Shown here: piece after piece, positions 23,635-32,119 of the stretch
How positions within the stretch are numbered: position 1 is the first letter of the stretch
How the letters are laid out: every line of letters starts with the position of its first letter
Notes under the pieces: generated by a model
Told to the model about the DNA's origin: nothing
The model's database searches: none
The model's input: the letters and a program-made list of their open reading frames with translations, nothing else
Source of the DNA: CAZVFX01 sp964626565
GTDB lineage: Bacteria; Myxococcota_A; UBA9042; CAIXZC01
Assembly: GCA_964626565.1 (NCBI GenBank)
Contig: CAZVFX010000014.1
Location: 19,232-83,231, forward strand
Length of the DNA stretch: 64,000 nucleotides
Direction: 5' to 3'
Translations under genes and position numbers: made by a program

Positions 23635-24333
23635 CTAAGCGGGCAAGTGCGGGGCAATCCACGAAACCAGGCTGCCCAGGTTACGGCTCTGCAGGAGCAA
23701 TTTGCCCGTACCCGAGAATTCGAAAACCAGGCCTTCGCCAGATTTGAAGGCAGTCAACATACCGCCCCCGGCAAGCCTCAGCTTGTAGCCCAACGTCTCG
23801 TCGAAAGCTACCATGTGCCCGGTGTCGCAGACGAAGCTCCCTTCCACCTGCACCTCTCGGATTCCTCCGTAAGCGTTGATCCAGATTTCTCCCGACCCCT
23901 GTGCTTCGAGGAGGAATGCTCCCTCACCACCGAAGATGGAGGTGAACCCGCCCCAGCGTGTTTTCAGGCGAACGCCGGGCGTACTCGCCACAAACGAGCC
24001 CGGCTGGATTATGAGGGAGGAGCCTTCATTCACCTGCATGTTGACCAGGTCTCCGACCATTGCGGGTGCGACGAACAACTCCCCGGCTCCTCCTTCGGGA
24101 GTGTAGGTGTTGAAGAACATGGACTCTCCGCCCAGGAACTTGCGGACGAGGGCGATGAAGAAGGCCGCGATCTTGGCAATAAAGCCGAGGCCGGTGCCGC
24201 CGATGGACGTGTTGATACCCATGTTCGTGGACATGGCCACCATCGACCCCGCCTCTGTGACGATGGACTCGCCTGGTTCCAAGTCGAACCTGGCCATGGC
24301 GAAAGAAGGCTTGAACAGGATTTGGTGTTGCAT
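23635..24333 (-). CDS. AIM24-family protein, copy 3 (promoter-proximal)
   Basis: 232 residues from the ATG at 24333, chosen because GGGAGG lies 6 bases upstream and the sequence then matches the paralogues; the frame stays open further upstream, but that part does not resemble the family. It has the family motifs AGSMVAMSTNMGI, GELFVAPAMVGDLVNM, IQPGSFVASTPGV, FGGEGAFLLEAQ and GEGLVFEFSGTGKLLLQSR. The segment before GGESMFF is more hydrophobic than in copies 1 and 2 (GFIAKIAAFFIALVRKF) and could insert in a membrane. This suggests the trio forms a hetero-assembly with one membrane-binding member (inference). Confidence 0.9.
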   Translation of the reverse strand: MQHQILFKPSFAMARFDLEPGESIVTEAGSMVAMSTNMGINTSIGGTGLGFIAKIAAFFIALVRKFLGGESMFFNTYTPEGGAGELFVAPAMVGDLVNMQVNEGSSLIIQPGSFVASTPGVRLKTRWGGFTSIFGGEGAFLLEAQGSGEIWINAYGGIREVQVEGSFVCDTGHMVAFDETLGYKLRLAGGGMLTAFKSGEGLVFEFSGTGKLLLQSRNLGSLVSWIAPHLPA

Positions 24334-24421
24334 TCTTGTCCTCCCGGGAGTTCTATTTATGAACTCTGATGAATTGCAACTTATCACCCGCAAAAGGTAG
24401 GAGTCAAGGAGGTGGGAAGGT

Positions 24422-24451
24422 TTGACTTCGCGCACGCTGCGCAGGTAGAAT
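24422..24451 (+). promoter_or_regulatory. Putative promoter of the C25 protease gene
   Basis: TTGACT at 24422-24427, an 18-base spacer and TAGAAT at 24446-24451, 32 bases before the ATG at 24484, in the gap divergent from the AIM24 genes. Confidence 0.5.
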
Positions 24452-24483
24452 GCGAGACTAGGTCCGGACCCGAAGGAGGGGTT

Positions 24484-27400
24484 ATGAACACCAGCCGTCC
24501 CGCCATTCTGACAGCTACTGCGCTCTCGCTGGTACTTTGCCTTGCCGCCCCCCGGGCGAAGTGTGAGCTTCGCTACTTGCCGGGCGGGCAGGCCGGTCAC
24601 GCACCTGCTCTCGTGCAGGTTGAGGAGAAGGCCGGCGGGTTGACCACTGTGCGGGTGGAAGTCCGCGCGTTCGAGCTTGTGCCCCTGGAAGGCGAGAGTA
24701 GATTCCAGCGCGTGAGCGTTCCCGGTTGGGGGACCACCCGGGAACCGGGGCGCCCCGCGCTCCCCGTTGTCTCAGTGCCGCTCCTCCTGAATGCGCCGTC
24801 TCAAGTGGTGGACGTCCGAGTTGTCAGCAGGAGTTTTGACGCGGTGGTGCCCGCTCCGTTCGTCGGGCGGCCGAAGCGTTGCGAAACTACCGCTGGCTGG
24901 CGCTTCACGCTGGATGCCGAAACGTATTCCTGCGCCGACCCCTATCCCGGTAGTGCGGTGGAAATCGTGCAGTCCGGGAAGGTGCGGCAGGCGGACCTCC
25001 AGGTGTTGCTGGTGAGGCCGTTTACCTACTACCCTGCATTGCGGCGCCTCGACGTGGCGTACACCATCGAAATCGATCTGTCGGGGTCGCTGTTCAGGGC
25101 GTCCCCGCTCCCTCACCGTTCCTCCGCGTTCGACCAGCTCCACCGTTCGGGCTACTATTCCATGGCGCTTCCTCTGAGGGACAAGACGGCACCTGAGACG
25201 CTGCTCATCATATCCCACGACTCCCTGGTCTCTGCGCTGGAGCCCCTGGTGGAGTGGAAGCAACAGCTTGGCTACAACGTTGTGGTCACGCCGCTTTCGG
25301 AGGCGGGGGGTACGTTTCAGGAGGTTCAGCAGTTCATCTCCGATGCCTACCATCAGTGGGCGGACCCGCCGGTCTACGTCCTGTTGGTGGGGGACGGTGA
25401 AGGTGCAGGCAAGGTTCCCTTTGTCCCCAGTCCCTATGGTTGTGCTTCTGACTTCCTCTATTCGACCGTCGACGGGGACGACCTTCATTCCGACGTGCTG
25501 GTGGGGCGGTTCTCCGTACACACGGAGGACGAGGCCGCCCTGCTCGTGGCTAAGACCATCTGGTACGAAATGGACATCGAGGCTCACGGGGATTCTGCGT
25601 GGATTCCCGGCTCGCTGTGCATCTCTTCAAGTGAAGGCCAGGGAGGCTCCAACGATGACGTTCGCTCCGACATCATCTGCGGACTTCAGGCCGACCACGG
25701 TTTCAGTCCTACGGACAAGCTCTACCATTCCCTATCCAACGATACTGCGGACAATATCTCCGCCAAACTCAACGAGGGACGGGGCTGGGTAACCTACCTG
25801 GGGCACGGCAGCGGAACTTCGTGGGCAACAACCACCCCCCCGTATGCCAACTCTCACGTGGAAGCGCTGGCCAACAATTTCAAGCTGCCGTTCGTCGTGG
25901 ACGTGTCGTGCTCAAACGGGGGATTTGATTCCCCCGGTGGTGACTGCTTTGCCGAGGCGTGGACCAAGACCGGTGAACCGGGTGACGCCCGCGCTGCGGT
26001 CGGCATCTACTCGTCGTCCACTCCGGCGGCCTGGGATGAACCGGCGGAAATGGCAGTGGGCATTGCACATGCAGTGCTTGAGCAGGGGGTGTACAGTTGG
26101 GGCGCCGCCTGTGCGGCAGGACGATCTTACATGATGGAGATTCTTCCCGCCGGAGTGGTGGAGGAAACCTCCCATCAGTACGTGGTGTTCGGCGATCCTT
26201 CCTTGATGCTGCGCACCCGACAGGCCGAGCCGCTAACTGTTGAACACCCTGCCGTTGTTCCCTTGGGCGGCGTCGACGTGGAGGTCTCGGTTTCCGGGCC
26301 TGCCGGCGCGGTTGCGGATGCGACAGTGGTGATCTCCATGGGGGACTTCCTGGTCTTGGGCAAGACCGGTGATGACGGGCTGGCGACCCTGTTTGTGGAC
26401 GTCGACACCGTCGGCACTCTGGAACTGCTGGTATTTGCTGCGAACGCGATTGCCTACCAGGGGGCGCTGGAAACCCTGGTGCCCGGCTGTGGATTGTTGC
26501 AGGTGATGCCCGATCCGGCCAACTGCTCCTCCATGTTGTCAGTCACCCTTTTTGACGCCGACCTTAATACCGACTCGGAAGATGTGGAGACCGTAGCTAT
26601 TGAGGCCTCTTGCTCTGCCGCGGCCGAGGCATACTCGTTGTTACTGGTTGAGACCGGGCCCGACGAAGGCAAGTTCGAAGGAGCCGTGCAACTGGCTGAA
26701 GAGCCGGGACAGTTCAAGCTCTCCGTTGCGGACGCCACCCAGGTGGTGGTCAGCTATGGCGACGAGGCTTGCGAAGGCCAGGATGTCCAGGTTGAAAATT
26801 CGGTGTCTGTTGATTGCGTCAAGCCCGACATTTCACAAGTGGAGGTTGTGGAGGTTACAGCCGGTGCGGCAACGCTTTCCTTTGTCACCGACGAGTTGGC
26901 ATTGGGGACGGTGCGCTACGGCAGCGACGCTCCTCCGGAGGAGGAAACGACCTTTGCTGCCGGTTTGAGTCACGTGGTGGGTTTGGAAGGGCTGTCGCCT
27001 TCCACCTCCTACCTGGTGGAGATTGAGGCTGTGGACGCGGCGGGAAACATCGGAGTCGAAAACGACGGGGGAGAGTACTATCAGTTCGAAACCCCGGACT
27101 GCAATCCACAATGCGACGGCAAGGAGTGCGGGCCCGATGGTTGCGGTGGCGACTGCGGCGATTGCTGCGACGGTCAAAGCTGCCTCAACGGCAAATGCCT
27201 GGGCGGTCCGGGCTGTGAGCCGGGCGACGTACCCGGCTGCGGCGGCTGTGCTTGTGAAGAGTGTGTGTGCGCCATGGACCCATACTGCTGTCAGGTCCTA
27301 TGGGACGACTATTGCGTTTCCGAATGTATGGACCAGTGCGGTGGGTGTGGGGCGACGCCTGATTGCGACGGCAAGGAGTGTGGCGCTGATGGTTGTGGCG

Positions 27401-28278
27401 GCAGTTGCGGCGACTGCGAGGCCGGATGGACCTGCACCGAGGACGGCGAGTGCGTCGACGTCTGTAATCCCCAATGCGATGGTAAGGAGTGCGGCAGCGA
27501 CGGTTGTTTCGGCTCGTGCGGAGAATGTGACGAAGGGGCGACTTGCGAAGGTGGAATCTGCAACAAGCCTTGCGGCGGTGTCGGTTTCGTGGGTTGCTGT
27601 GTTTACGACGAGCTGTTCTATTGCGACGAAGGGTACGAAATTGTTGTCGATTGTGCTGCCCTGGGGCTCACCTGCGGATGGAAGGAGACCACCTCCTGGT
27701 ACGATTGCGTGGAGCAGCAGCTTCCCGCACCCGGCCCTGGCGGAGCTCCTCTGTGGTGCCCGGGAACCTGTCCTCCAAAGTGTGACGGTAAGGAGTGTGG
27801 TCCGGACGGTTGCGGAGGAGAGTGCGGTCTCTGCAGCGAACTCGAGAGCTGTGAGAACGGGCAGTGCAAGCCGGTTTGTGAACCGCAGTGCGAGGGGCTG
27901 GACTGCGGACCCGACGGTTGTGGCGGTGTGTGCGGAGAGTGTCAGCCGGGTCATTCCTGCGAGCAGGGAGAGTGCGTGAATCCGTGCGCGTCTCAGTGTG
28001 AAGGCAAGAGCTGCGGCCCGGACGGTTGCGGCGGAAGTTGTGGCGCCTGCGCTCCCGGCATGGAGTGCGAAGAATCGGTTTGCGTCATCGGGTCCATGGA
28101 GCCGGATGTGACCTCTTCATCGGACGTGGTCTCCATGGGCGGAGGTAGAAAGTCGGGAGGTTGTTCCCTGACGACTGCCGCGGCGCCCACCCCCAATCTG
28201 GCGCCGGTTGTCCTCCTGCTGGCCCTTTTGGGCGCGCTCCTGGCTCTGGTCCCGCGGTCCGGGCGCAAGACGGGATGA
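24484..28278 (+). CDS. Secreted gingipain-like (C25) cysteine protease with Cys-rich repeats and MYXO-CTERM-like tail
   Basis: 1264 residues from ATG 24484 with GGAGG upstream. Seen in order: a signal peptide (1-27); a propeptide-like region; a C25-type catalytic domain (about 235-590) with the probable dyad His441 in YLGHGSG and Cys476 in DVSCSNGGF, 35 residues apart, close to the spacing in gingipains; beta-sandwich regions; a fibronectin-type domain (about 780-870); six Cys-rich repeats built on CDGKECGPDGCGG; and a C-terminal segment with GGCS, a hydrophobic helix and RSGRK. The last matches the layout of MYXO-CTERM sorting signals. It is probably a surface-anchored protease. It overlaps the radical SAM gene by four bases (ATGA). 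Confidence 0.92.
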   Translation: MNTSRPAILTATALSLVLCLAAPRAKCELRYLPGGQAGHAPALVQVEEKAGGLTTVRVEVRAFELVPLEGESRFQRVSVPGWGTTREPGRPALPVVSVPLLLNAPSQVVDVRVVSRSFDAVVPAPFVGRPKRCETTAGWRFTLDAETYSCADPYPGSAVEIVQSGKVRQADLQVLLVRPFTYYPALRRLDVAYTIEIDLSGSLFRASPLPHRSSAFDQLHRSGYYSMALPLRDKTAPETLLIISHDSLVSALEPLVEWKQQLGYNVVVTPLSEAGGTFQEVQQFISDAYHQWADPPVYVLLVGDGEGAGKVPFVPSPYGCASDFLYSTVDGDDLHSDVLVGRFSVHTEDEAALLVAKTIWYEMDIEAHGDSAWIPGSLCISSSEGQGGSNDDVRSDIICGLQADHGFSPTDKLYHSLSNDTADNISAKLNEGRGWVTYLGHGSGTSWATTTPPYANSHVEALANNFKLPFVVDVSCSNGGFDSPGGDCFAEAWTKTGEPGDARAAVGIYSSSTPAAWDEPAEMAVGIAHAVLEQGVYSWGAACAAGRSYMMEILPAGVVEETSHQYVVFGDPSLMLRTRQAEPLTVEHPAVVPLGGVDVEVSVSGPAGAVADATVVISMGDFLVLGKTGDDGLATLFVDVDTVGTLELLVFAANAIAYQGALETLVPGCGLLQVMPDPANCSSMLSVTLFDADLNTDSEDVETVAIEASCSAAAEAYSLLLVETGPDEGKFEGAVQLAEEPGQFKLSVADATQVVVSYGDEACEGQDVQVENSVSVDCVKPDISQVEVVEVTAGAATLSFVTDELALGTVRYGSDAPPEEETTFAAGLSHVVGLEGLSPSTSYLVEIEAVDAAGNIGVENDGGEYYQFETPDCNPQCDGKECGPDGCGGDCGDCCDGQSCLNGKCLGGPGCEPGDVPGCGGCACEECVCAMDPYCCQVLWDDYCVSECMDQCGGCGATPDCDGKECGADGCGGSCGDCEAGWTCTEDGECVDVCNPQCDGKECGSDGCFGSCGECDEGATCEGGICNKPCGGVGFVGCCVYDELFYCDEGYEIVVDCAALGLTCGWKETTSWYDCVEQQLPAPGPGGAPLWCPGTCPPKCDGKECGPDGCGGECGLCSELESCENGQCKPVCEPQCEGLDCGPDGCGGVCGECQPGHSCEQGECVNPCASQCEGKSCGPDGCGGSCGACAPGMECEESVCVIGSMEPDVTSSSDVVSMGGGRKSGGCSLTTAAAPTPNLAPVVLLLALLGALLALVPRSGRKTG
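27100..28083 (+). repeat. Six Cys-rich coding repeats in the C25 protease
   Basis: Repeats of about 33 residues, each with C-x3-C-D/E-G-K-x-C-G-x-D-G-C-x-G-x-C-G-x-C and two or three further Cys. Repeats 1 and 2 and repeats 3 and 4 are separated by unrelated Cys-rich inserts. The DNA of the core CDGKECGPDGCGG is similar between copies. Likely a rigid disulfide stalk. Confidence 0.9.
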
Positions 28279-29855
28279 AGGTTCTCTTCATAGAGCCGCC
28301 CCGGCGGGTCTGGCCTTACATGAATCACGAAGACAATTTCCTGACCAAACAGGCGTACCTTGCTCTGGCCGCGGCTTTGCGCGTGGGAGGGTTTCGCGAT
28401 GTGGCGATCCTGGATTGCCTGCCGCTAAGGATGGGCTGGAAGAGCCTGGCCCGCCAACTTTCCCAGATTCGGCCCGACGTGGTGGCCATTGGTGAGAACC
28501 ACGCACTTTATTCGGACGAGGCGATGAAGGCGTTCAGCCTGGTTCGCCGGATTGTGCCCGGTGCAGTGACGGTGGCGGGTGGAGCGCACTTCACCAATCT
28601 GGCCGATGCCTACCTTGGAGCCGGTGGAGGTGTGCGCAGCGCCAGCGCACCGCCCTGGCTGCGGCCGGAGCGGGGCCTGATCGACTACATCGTCAAAGGT
28701 GAAGGGGATGTGACCATCGTTGACCTGGTCCGGCACCTGGCAGGGGGCAGCGGTCTTCCAGAAGAAATCCCGGGACTGGCTTTTCGCGACCATGGCGAGG
28801 TGGTGCATACAGCGCCGAGGGAGTTGGTTTCGGACCTCGACACTCTGCCCCTGCCTGCCTACGACCTCGTCCCAATGGACAAATACGGCACCTCCCGCCT
28901 CCTCTTCTCGCCGGGGGGCACTACTATTCAACACTCACGCGGGTGTGCCCATGCCTGCTCCTTTTGCGTGTGGTGGACGCAGATGGCCAGGCGCGTGGTT
29001 GACCGCGATGGAAAGGAACGCCTGGCGCCCAGATGGCGCACGCGCAGCGTTGCAGGATCCGTCGAGGAAGTGGAGCTGCTCGTCCACAAATACCACCGAA
29101 AGGCGTTGGTCTTCGTCGACGAGTGCTGGAACCTCGACCCCAACTGGGGCAGCCAGTTCGCGGATGAGATTATCAGGCGGCGAATCAAGGTCAACTGGTT
29201 TGCCTTTATGCGGGCCGACCACATCATCCGGGATCATCGTTCCGGCGTATTGGAGAAACTGGTCAACGCCGGACTCAGCCACGTCAGCGTGGGCGCTGAG
29301 CGGGTGGAAGACGAAAAGCTGGCCGGCTTCGCCAAGTCCAGCTACTCGGCGGAACAGACCCGGGAGGCTTTCGCTCTCCTCAAACGACATCATCCCCAGG
29401 TGTTCCGGCAGGCGACGTTCATCGTAGGAGTGCCCGACGAAACCAGGGAGAGCATGTTGCGTCAGCTTGAGTTCGCTCGCCAGCTCGATCTGGACTATCC
29501 CGGATTTCATCCCCTTACTCCCGTGCCCGGAACCACGTTGTGGGAGGAGTCGATCGAGGCGGGCATCATCGAAGCGGAGAATTTCACCGAATTTGATTGG
29601 GCTACTCCGGTCATCAGGTCGGCTACCATGAGCCGGAGAGAGATCGAAGAGACGCTGATCGAGATGGAGAAGAGGTATGTGCGGCCGAGCTGGCTACTCA
29701 AGGGCCTCGTTTCTCCCTACCGCTACAAGCGGGCCATGTACCAGTGGTTTGCCAAGGTTTCCGCCTCAATGGCCCTGGGAATTGCCCGAAATACACTGTT
29801 CCCCTCGTCGGGAGCGCTCGTGCCGCTTGAAAAGCCTGTGTGGTATGATGGATAA
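28275..29855 (+). CDS. B12-binding-domain radical SAM enzyme
   Basis: 526 residues from ATG 28275, which overlaps the protease stop. Seen: an N-terminal cobalamin-binding-type Rossmann domain (about 1-150; MKVLFIEPPRR, LSQIRPDVVAIGENHALYS, TVAGGAHFTNLADAYL), a linker with VKGEGDVTIVDLVRHL and IPGLAFRD, then a radical SAM core with the cluster motif RGCAHACSFC (Cys224, Cys228, Cys231). It continues with ALVFVDECWNLDP, SVGAERVEDEKL and PVPGTTLWEE. Known of the family: methyltransfer or ring chemistry using SAM and B12; the substrate cannot be read from sequence. Whether it acts on the co-transcribed protease, a lipid or a small molecule is open. Confidence 0.93.
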   Translation: MKVLFIEPPRRVWPYMNHEDNFLTKQAYLALAAALRVGGFRDVAILDCLPLRMGWKSLARQLSQIRPDVVAIGENHALYSDEAMKAFSLVRRIVPGAVTVAGGAHFTNLADAYLGAGGGVRSASAPPWLRPERGLIDYIVKGEGDVTIVDLVRHLAGGSGLPEEIPGLAFRDHGEVVHTAPRELVSDLDTLPLPAYDLVPMDKYGTSRLLFSPGGTTIQHSRGCAHACSFCVWWTQMARRVVDRDGKERLAPRWRTRSVAGSVEEVELLVHKYHRKALVFVDECWNLDPNWGSQFADEIIRRRIKVNWFAFMRADHIIRDHRSGVLEKLVNAGLSHVSVGAERVEDEKLAGFAKSSYSAEQTREAFALLKRHHPQVFRQATFIVGVPDETRESMLRQLEFARQLDLDYPGFHPLTPVPGTTLWEESIEAGIIEAENFTEFDWATPVIRSATMSRREIEETLIEMEKRYVRPSWLLKGLVSPYRYKRAMYQWFAKVSASMALGIARNTLFPSSGALVPLEKPVWYDG

Positions 29856-29867
29856 TCGGAGTGCGAA

Positions 29868-30236
29868 ATGGAGGAACCACGGATGCAGGATGAAAATGAG
29901 AGGATTGAGGAAGGTCTCAAAAGGTCGGACGGCCTGTCCGACCTCATTAAGGGAGCAATCTCGTCGGGAGTAAGGTCCGTCTTTGTCACGGAAGAGGGGC
30001 TTCGCAACATGATCTCCGACTTCGTGCCGAAAGAGGTCAGCGCGTACATAAAGACCCAACTGGATGGGGTCAAGAAAGAGGTGTACTCGACGCTGGTAAG
30101 TGAGTTCACCACCTTCCTCCAGCAGATGGACCTCGGCAGCGAGGTGCGCAAGACGTTTTCCGGGATGAAGCTGGTGGTGAAGGCGGAAGTCCAGTTCGTG
30201 GAGGAGCCGAAGGGGACCAAGAAGAGAAAGAAGTGA
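29868..30236 (+). CDS. Small helical protein of unknown function
   Basis: 122 residues; ATG 29868 has CGGAG upstream, ATG 29883 has GGAGG upstream and is equally possible. Seen: an acidic N-terminus, then long amphipathic helices (about residues 20-90) and a Lys-rich C-terminus (GTKKRKK). There are no Cys and no membrane segment. The composition resembles phasin-like or coiled-coil structural proteins, but no family is recognised. It lies 12 bases after the radical SAM gene, so is co-transcribed with it. Confidence 0.75.
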   Translation: MEEPRMQDENERIEEGLKRSDGLSDLIKGAISSGVRSVFVTEEGLRNMISDFVPKEVSAYIKTQLDGVKKEVYSTLVSEFTTFLQQMDLGSEVRKTFSGMKLVVKAEVQFVEEPKGTKKRKK

Positions 30237-30284
30237 TAATAGGAGTGAACCGAGACTCATTTCTTCTTTTCGTGGAAAACCAAC

Positions 30285-30314
30285 TTGCATTGGCGAGCCC
30301 TTCTGAAGTACACT
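30285..30314 (+). promoter_or_regulatory. Putative promoter of the HTH-receiver regulator
   Basis: TTGCAT at 30285-30290, an 18-base spacer and TACACT at 30309-30314, 31 bases before the GTG at 30346. The decamer CTTGCATTGG is shared with the promoter candidate at 14922. Confidence 0.45.
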
Positions 30315-30345
30315 CTAACGATTGAAAATCATTGGAGGCTCGCCC

Positions 30346-30921
30346 GTGGAGGAGAAGAAGACCCAATTTGGAACCCTGGACGTTGCTCGTATGCTGGGTG
30401 TTTCTGCCATGACGGTTGTGCGCTGGATCGACAAGGGACTCATCAGAGCGTTCAAAACTCCGGGGAATCACCGGAGAATCTTGCGGGAAGACCTGAAGCA
30501 TTTCATCAGGAAGATGGGATTTCCCATGCCCGACATTCTGGACGCAGACCGTTGGCGGATTCTGGCCGTCGACGACGAACCCGATGTCCTGGAGGTGCTT
30601 GTCAGGGTCTTCGAAGGCAAGGGCGAAGAATACGAAGTCTACCAGGCCCAGGACGGTGTAACCGCGCTTATCGAAGTTGGTCGGGTCAAGCCGGACCTGC
30701 TGTTGTTGGACGTTGTGCTACCTGGTCTCGACGGCATCGAGGTTTGCCGTCGCATCAAGGCGAATCCGCATCTGGAGACCAATATCATCGCCATATCAGG
30801 TAAGGCCACAGAGGAGATGAAGGACACGATCATGGAGGCCGGCGCCGACATGTTCGTGGACAAGCCTGTGAGCATTCATGAGCTCCGCAAGGCTGTAAGG
30901 GGGCTACTCGAGGGGAGCTAG
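30346..30921 (+). CDS. Regulator with N-terminal MerR/excisionase-type HTH and C-terminal receiver
   Basis: 191 residues from GTG 30346, chosen because GGAGG lies 7 bases upstream; a TTG at 30322 is in frame but places the ribosome site inside the gene. Seen: an HTH of the BldC/excisionase type (about 8-58; TLDVARMLGVSAMTVVRWIDKGLI, GNHRRILREDL) and a receiver domain (about 68-190) with acidic VDDEP, phosphoacceptor Asp in LLLLDVVLPG, Ser in AISG and Lys in FVDKPVS. The order is the reverse of most response regulators, where the receiver is N-terminal. No cognate kinase is adjacent; the hybrid kinase at 34754-36373 and the kinase at 52860-54413 are candidates. Confidence 0.92.
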   Translation: MEEKKTQFGTLDVARMLGVSAMTVVRWIDKGLIRAFKTPGNHRRILREDLKHFIRKMGFPMPDILDADRWRILAVDDEPDVLEVLVRVFEGKGEEYEVYQAQDGVTALIEVGRVKPDLLLLDVVLPGLDGIEVCRRIKANPHLETNIIAISGKATEEMKDTIMEAGADMFVDKPVSIHELRKAVRGLLEGS

Positions 30922-30923
30922 GG

Positions 30924-32075
30924 ATGGGGGAACGATTCTGGTTCTTCGCCGTCTTGTTGTCGCTGCTTCTGTTTGCCGGCTGTGCCGGCGGCTCTGGTGC
31001 CGATGCGTCCGGAGTTGGTGATGCCGGCGGGGCGGGGGACGACGGAGCGGTAGTAGGGGCGGACGGTTTGTTGGCTGAAGTTCCCGCCGGAGACGACAGT
31101 TCTACGGAAGACGATAAGGCACCTCAACCTGCCGAAGGCGTAGCCTTTCGCTACGAAACCCGATTTGGAACCACCAAGGAGTGGAAGGGGTTGACCGTGC
31201 TGTCCCCATTGGGGACGGTGCACACGGAGACTGCGGGGGAGGCGGCGTGCGAAAAGGAAGCGAAGCCGTTGTTTCTTGAGCAGTTTCTGAACGCCATTGC
31301 CGAAGCCGACCCTTTTTCATGGGATGAGGACTATACCGGGAGCGAAACCGGAACTTGTCCTCCCGATGCTTTCCTGCAGAGGTTGTACGTCGAGTCGTTG
31401 GCAACTGGGAAGGTCCGCGACGTAATATGGTGCACCGGGTCCGAAGACCAGATTCCCGGCGTCGCCGCGGTCACCAAAGCCATTGCGAAACTCAAGGGCG
31501 ATACCAAGACCAACGGCATTTGTGGGCTCACTCCATTTGTTCTTCCCAAGCCAACTCCCGTGGAGGTCTCCGGATACGATGATGGCCTGAACCACATGTT
31601 CGGGGTTGCGCGCTACGAGAATCCCGACTTCTGCTTGCTTGTCTACGGACTCTACGACCCGGGAGTCTACCGGTCGAACCACATGCTGCAGGTCGTCGAC
31701 GACAACGTCAGTCAACTGAAACCCCATTTTCCGGTGGACTATACCCCGGCCTGGCTCGATAAATATGTAGCCGTGTGCCCAGAGGCGGCTGCGTTGGTGG
31801 AAGAGGCGGCTTTTGTGGAGCAGCTTACTCCGCCGGCCGTGGTCTTCATGGTGGTGGCCGGGAGCGATGGCACGGAGACCTGGGTCGCGACGGAAGGGGT
31901 GATTTCGCTGCAGCCGGCGAGCATGGGAGAAATGAACAACTTCAACTTGAACGAGTTGGAGTTGAAGCCGCTGAAGGGACTCAATACGGTCCTCACACTT
32001 GACTCCAATCCATGGCAGTTCAAGTGGATCGGCAGCACGATCTTCTCGGGCGGTGGCATCGATTCCGCGCAATAG
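30924..32075 (+). CDS. Lipoprotein of unknown function
   Basis: 383 residues with lipobox FAGC at about residue 19, followed by a Gly/Ala/Asp-rich linker of about 50 residues and a folded domain (about 70-383) with four scattered Cys and conserved-looking segments such as DGLNHMFGVARYENPDFCLL. No family recognised. The start is 2 bases after the regulator's stop, so the two are translated together. The Asp/Gly linker after the lipid anchor is common to surface lipoproteins of this group of bacteria. Confidence 0.85.
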   Translation: MGERFWFFAVLLSLLLFAGCAGGSGADASGVGDAGGAGDDGAVVGADGLLAEVPAGDDSSTEDDKAPQPAEGVAFRYETRFGTTKEWKGLTVLSPLGTVHTETAGEAACEKEAKPLFLEQFLNAIAEADPFSWDEDYTGSETGTCPPDAFLQRLYVESLATGKVRDVIWCTGSEDQIPGVAAVTKAIAKLKGDTKTNGICGLTPFVLPKPTPVEVSGYDDGLNHMFGVARYENPDFCLLVYGLYDPGVYRSNHMLQVVDDNVSQLKPHFPVDYTPAWLDKYVAVCPEAAALVEEAAFVEQLTPPAVVFMVVAGSDGTETWVATEGVISLQPASMGEMNNFNLNELELKPLKGLNTVLTLDSNPWQFKWIGSTIFSGGGIDSAQ

Positions 32076-32119
32076 GTCCCGGGAACGACTGGGCTCGACT
32101 ACTCCGACTGACCTGTTTT

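Noticed and set aside
24350..24379. TTGCAA with TAGAAC 18 bases on, minus strand, as AIM24 promoter
   Set aside because: The predicted transcript would start inside the ribosome site, leaving about 10 bases of leader.
24334..24600. N-terminal extension of AIM24 copy 3
   Set aside because: The extra residues do not resemble the paralogues, and a good ribosome site precedes ATG 24333; the extension also crosses the divergent promoter of the protease.
27100..28083. CRISPR-like array in the regularly repeated segment
   Set aside because: The repeats are in-frame Cys-rich protein repeats of varying spacing, without unique spacers of constant length.
32076..32119. Intrinsic terminator between the convergent lipoprotein and macrodomain genes
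   Set aside because: No stem-loop with a U tract in either direction.
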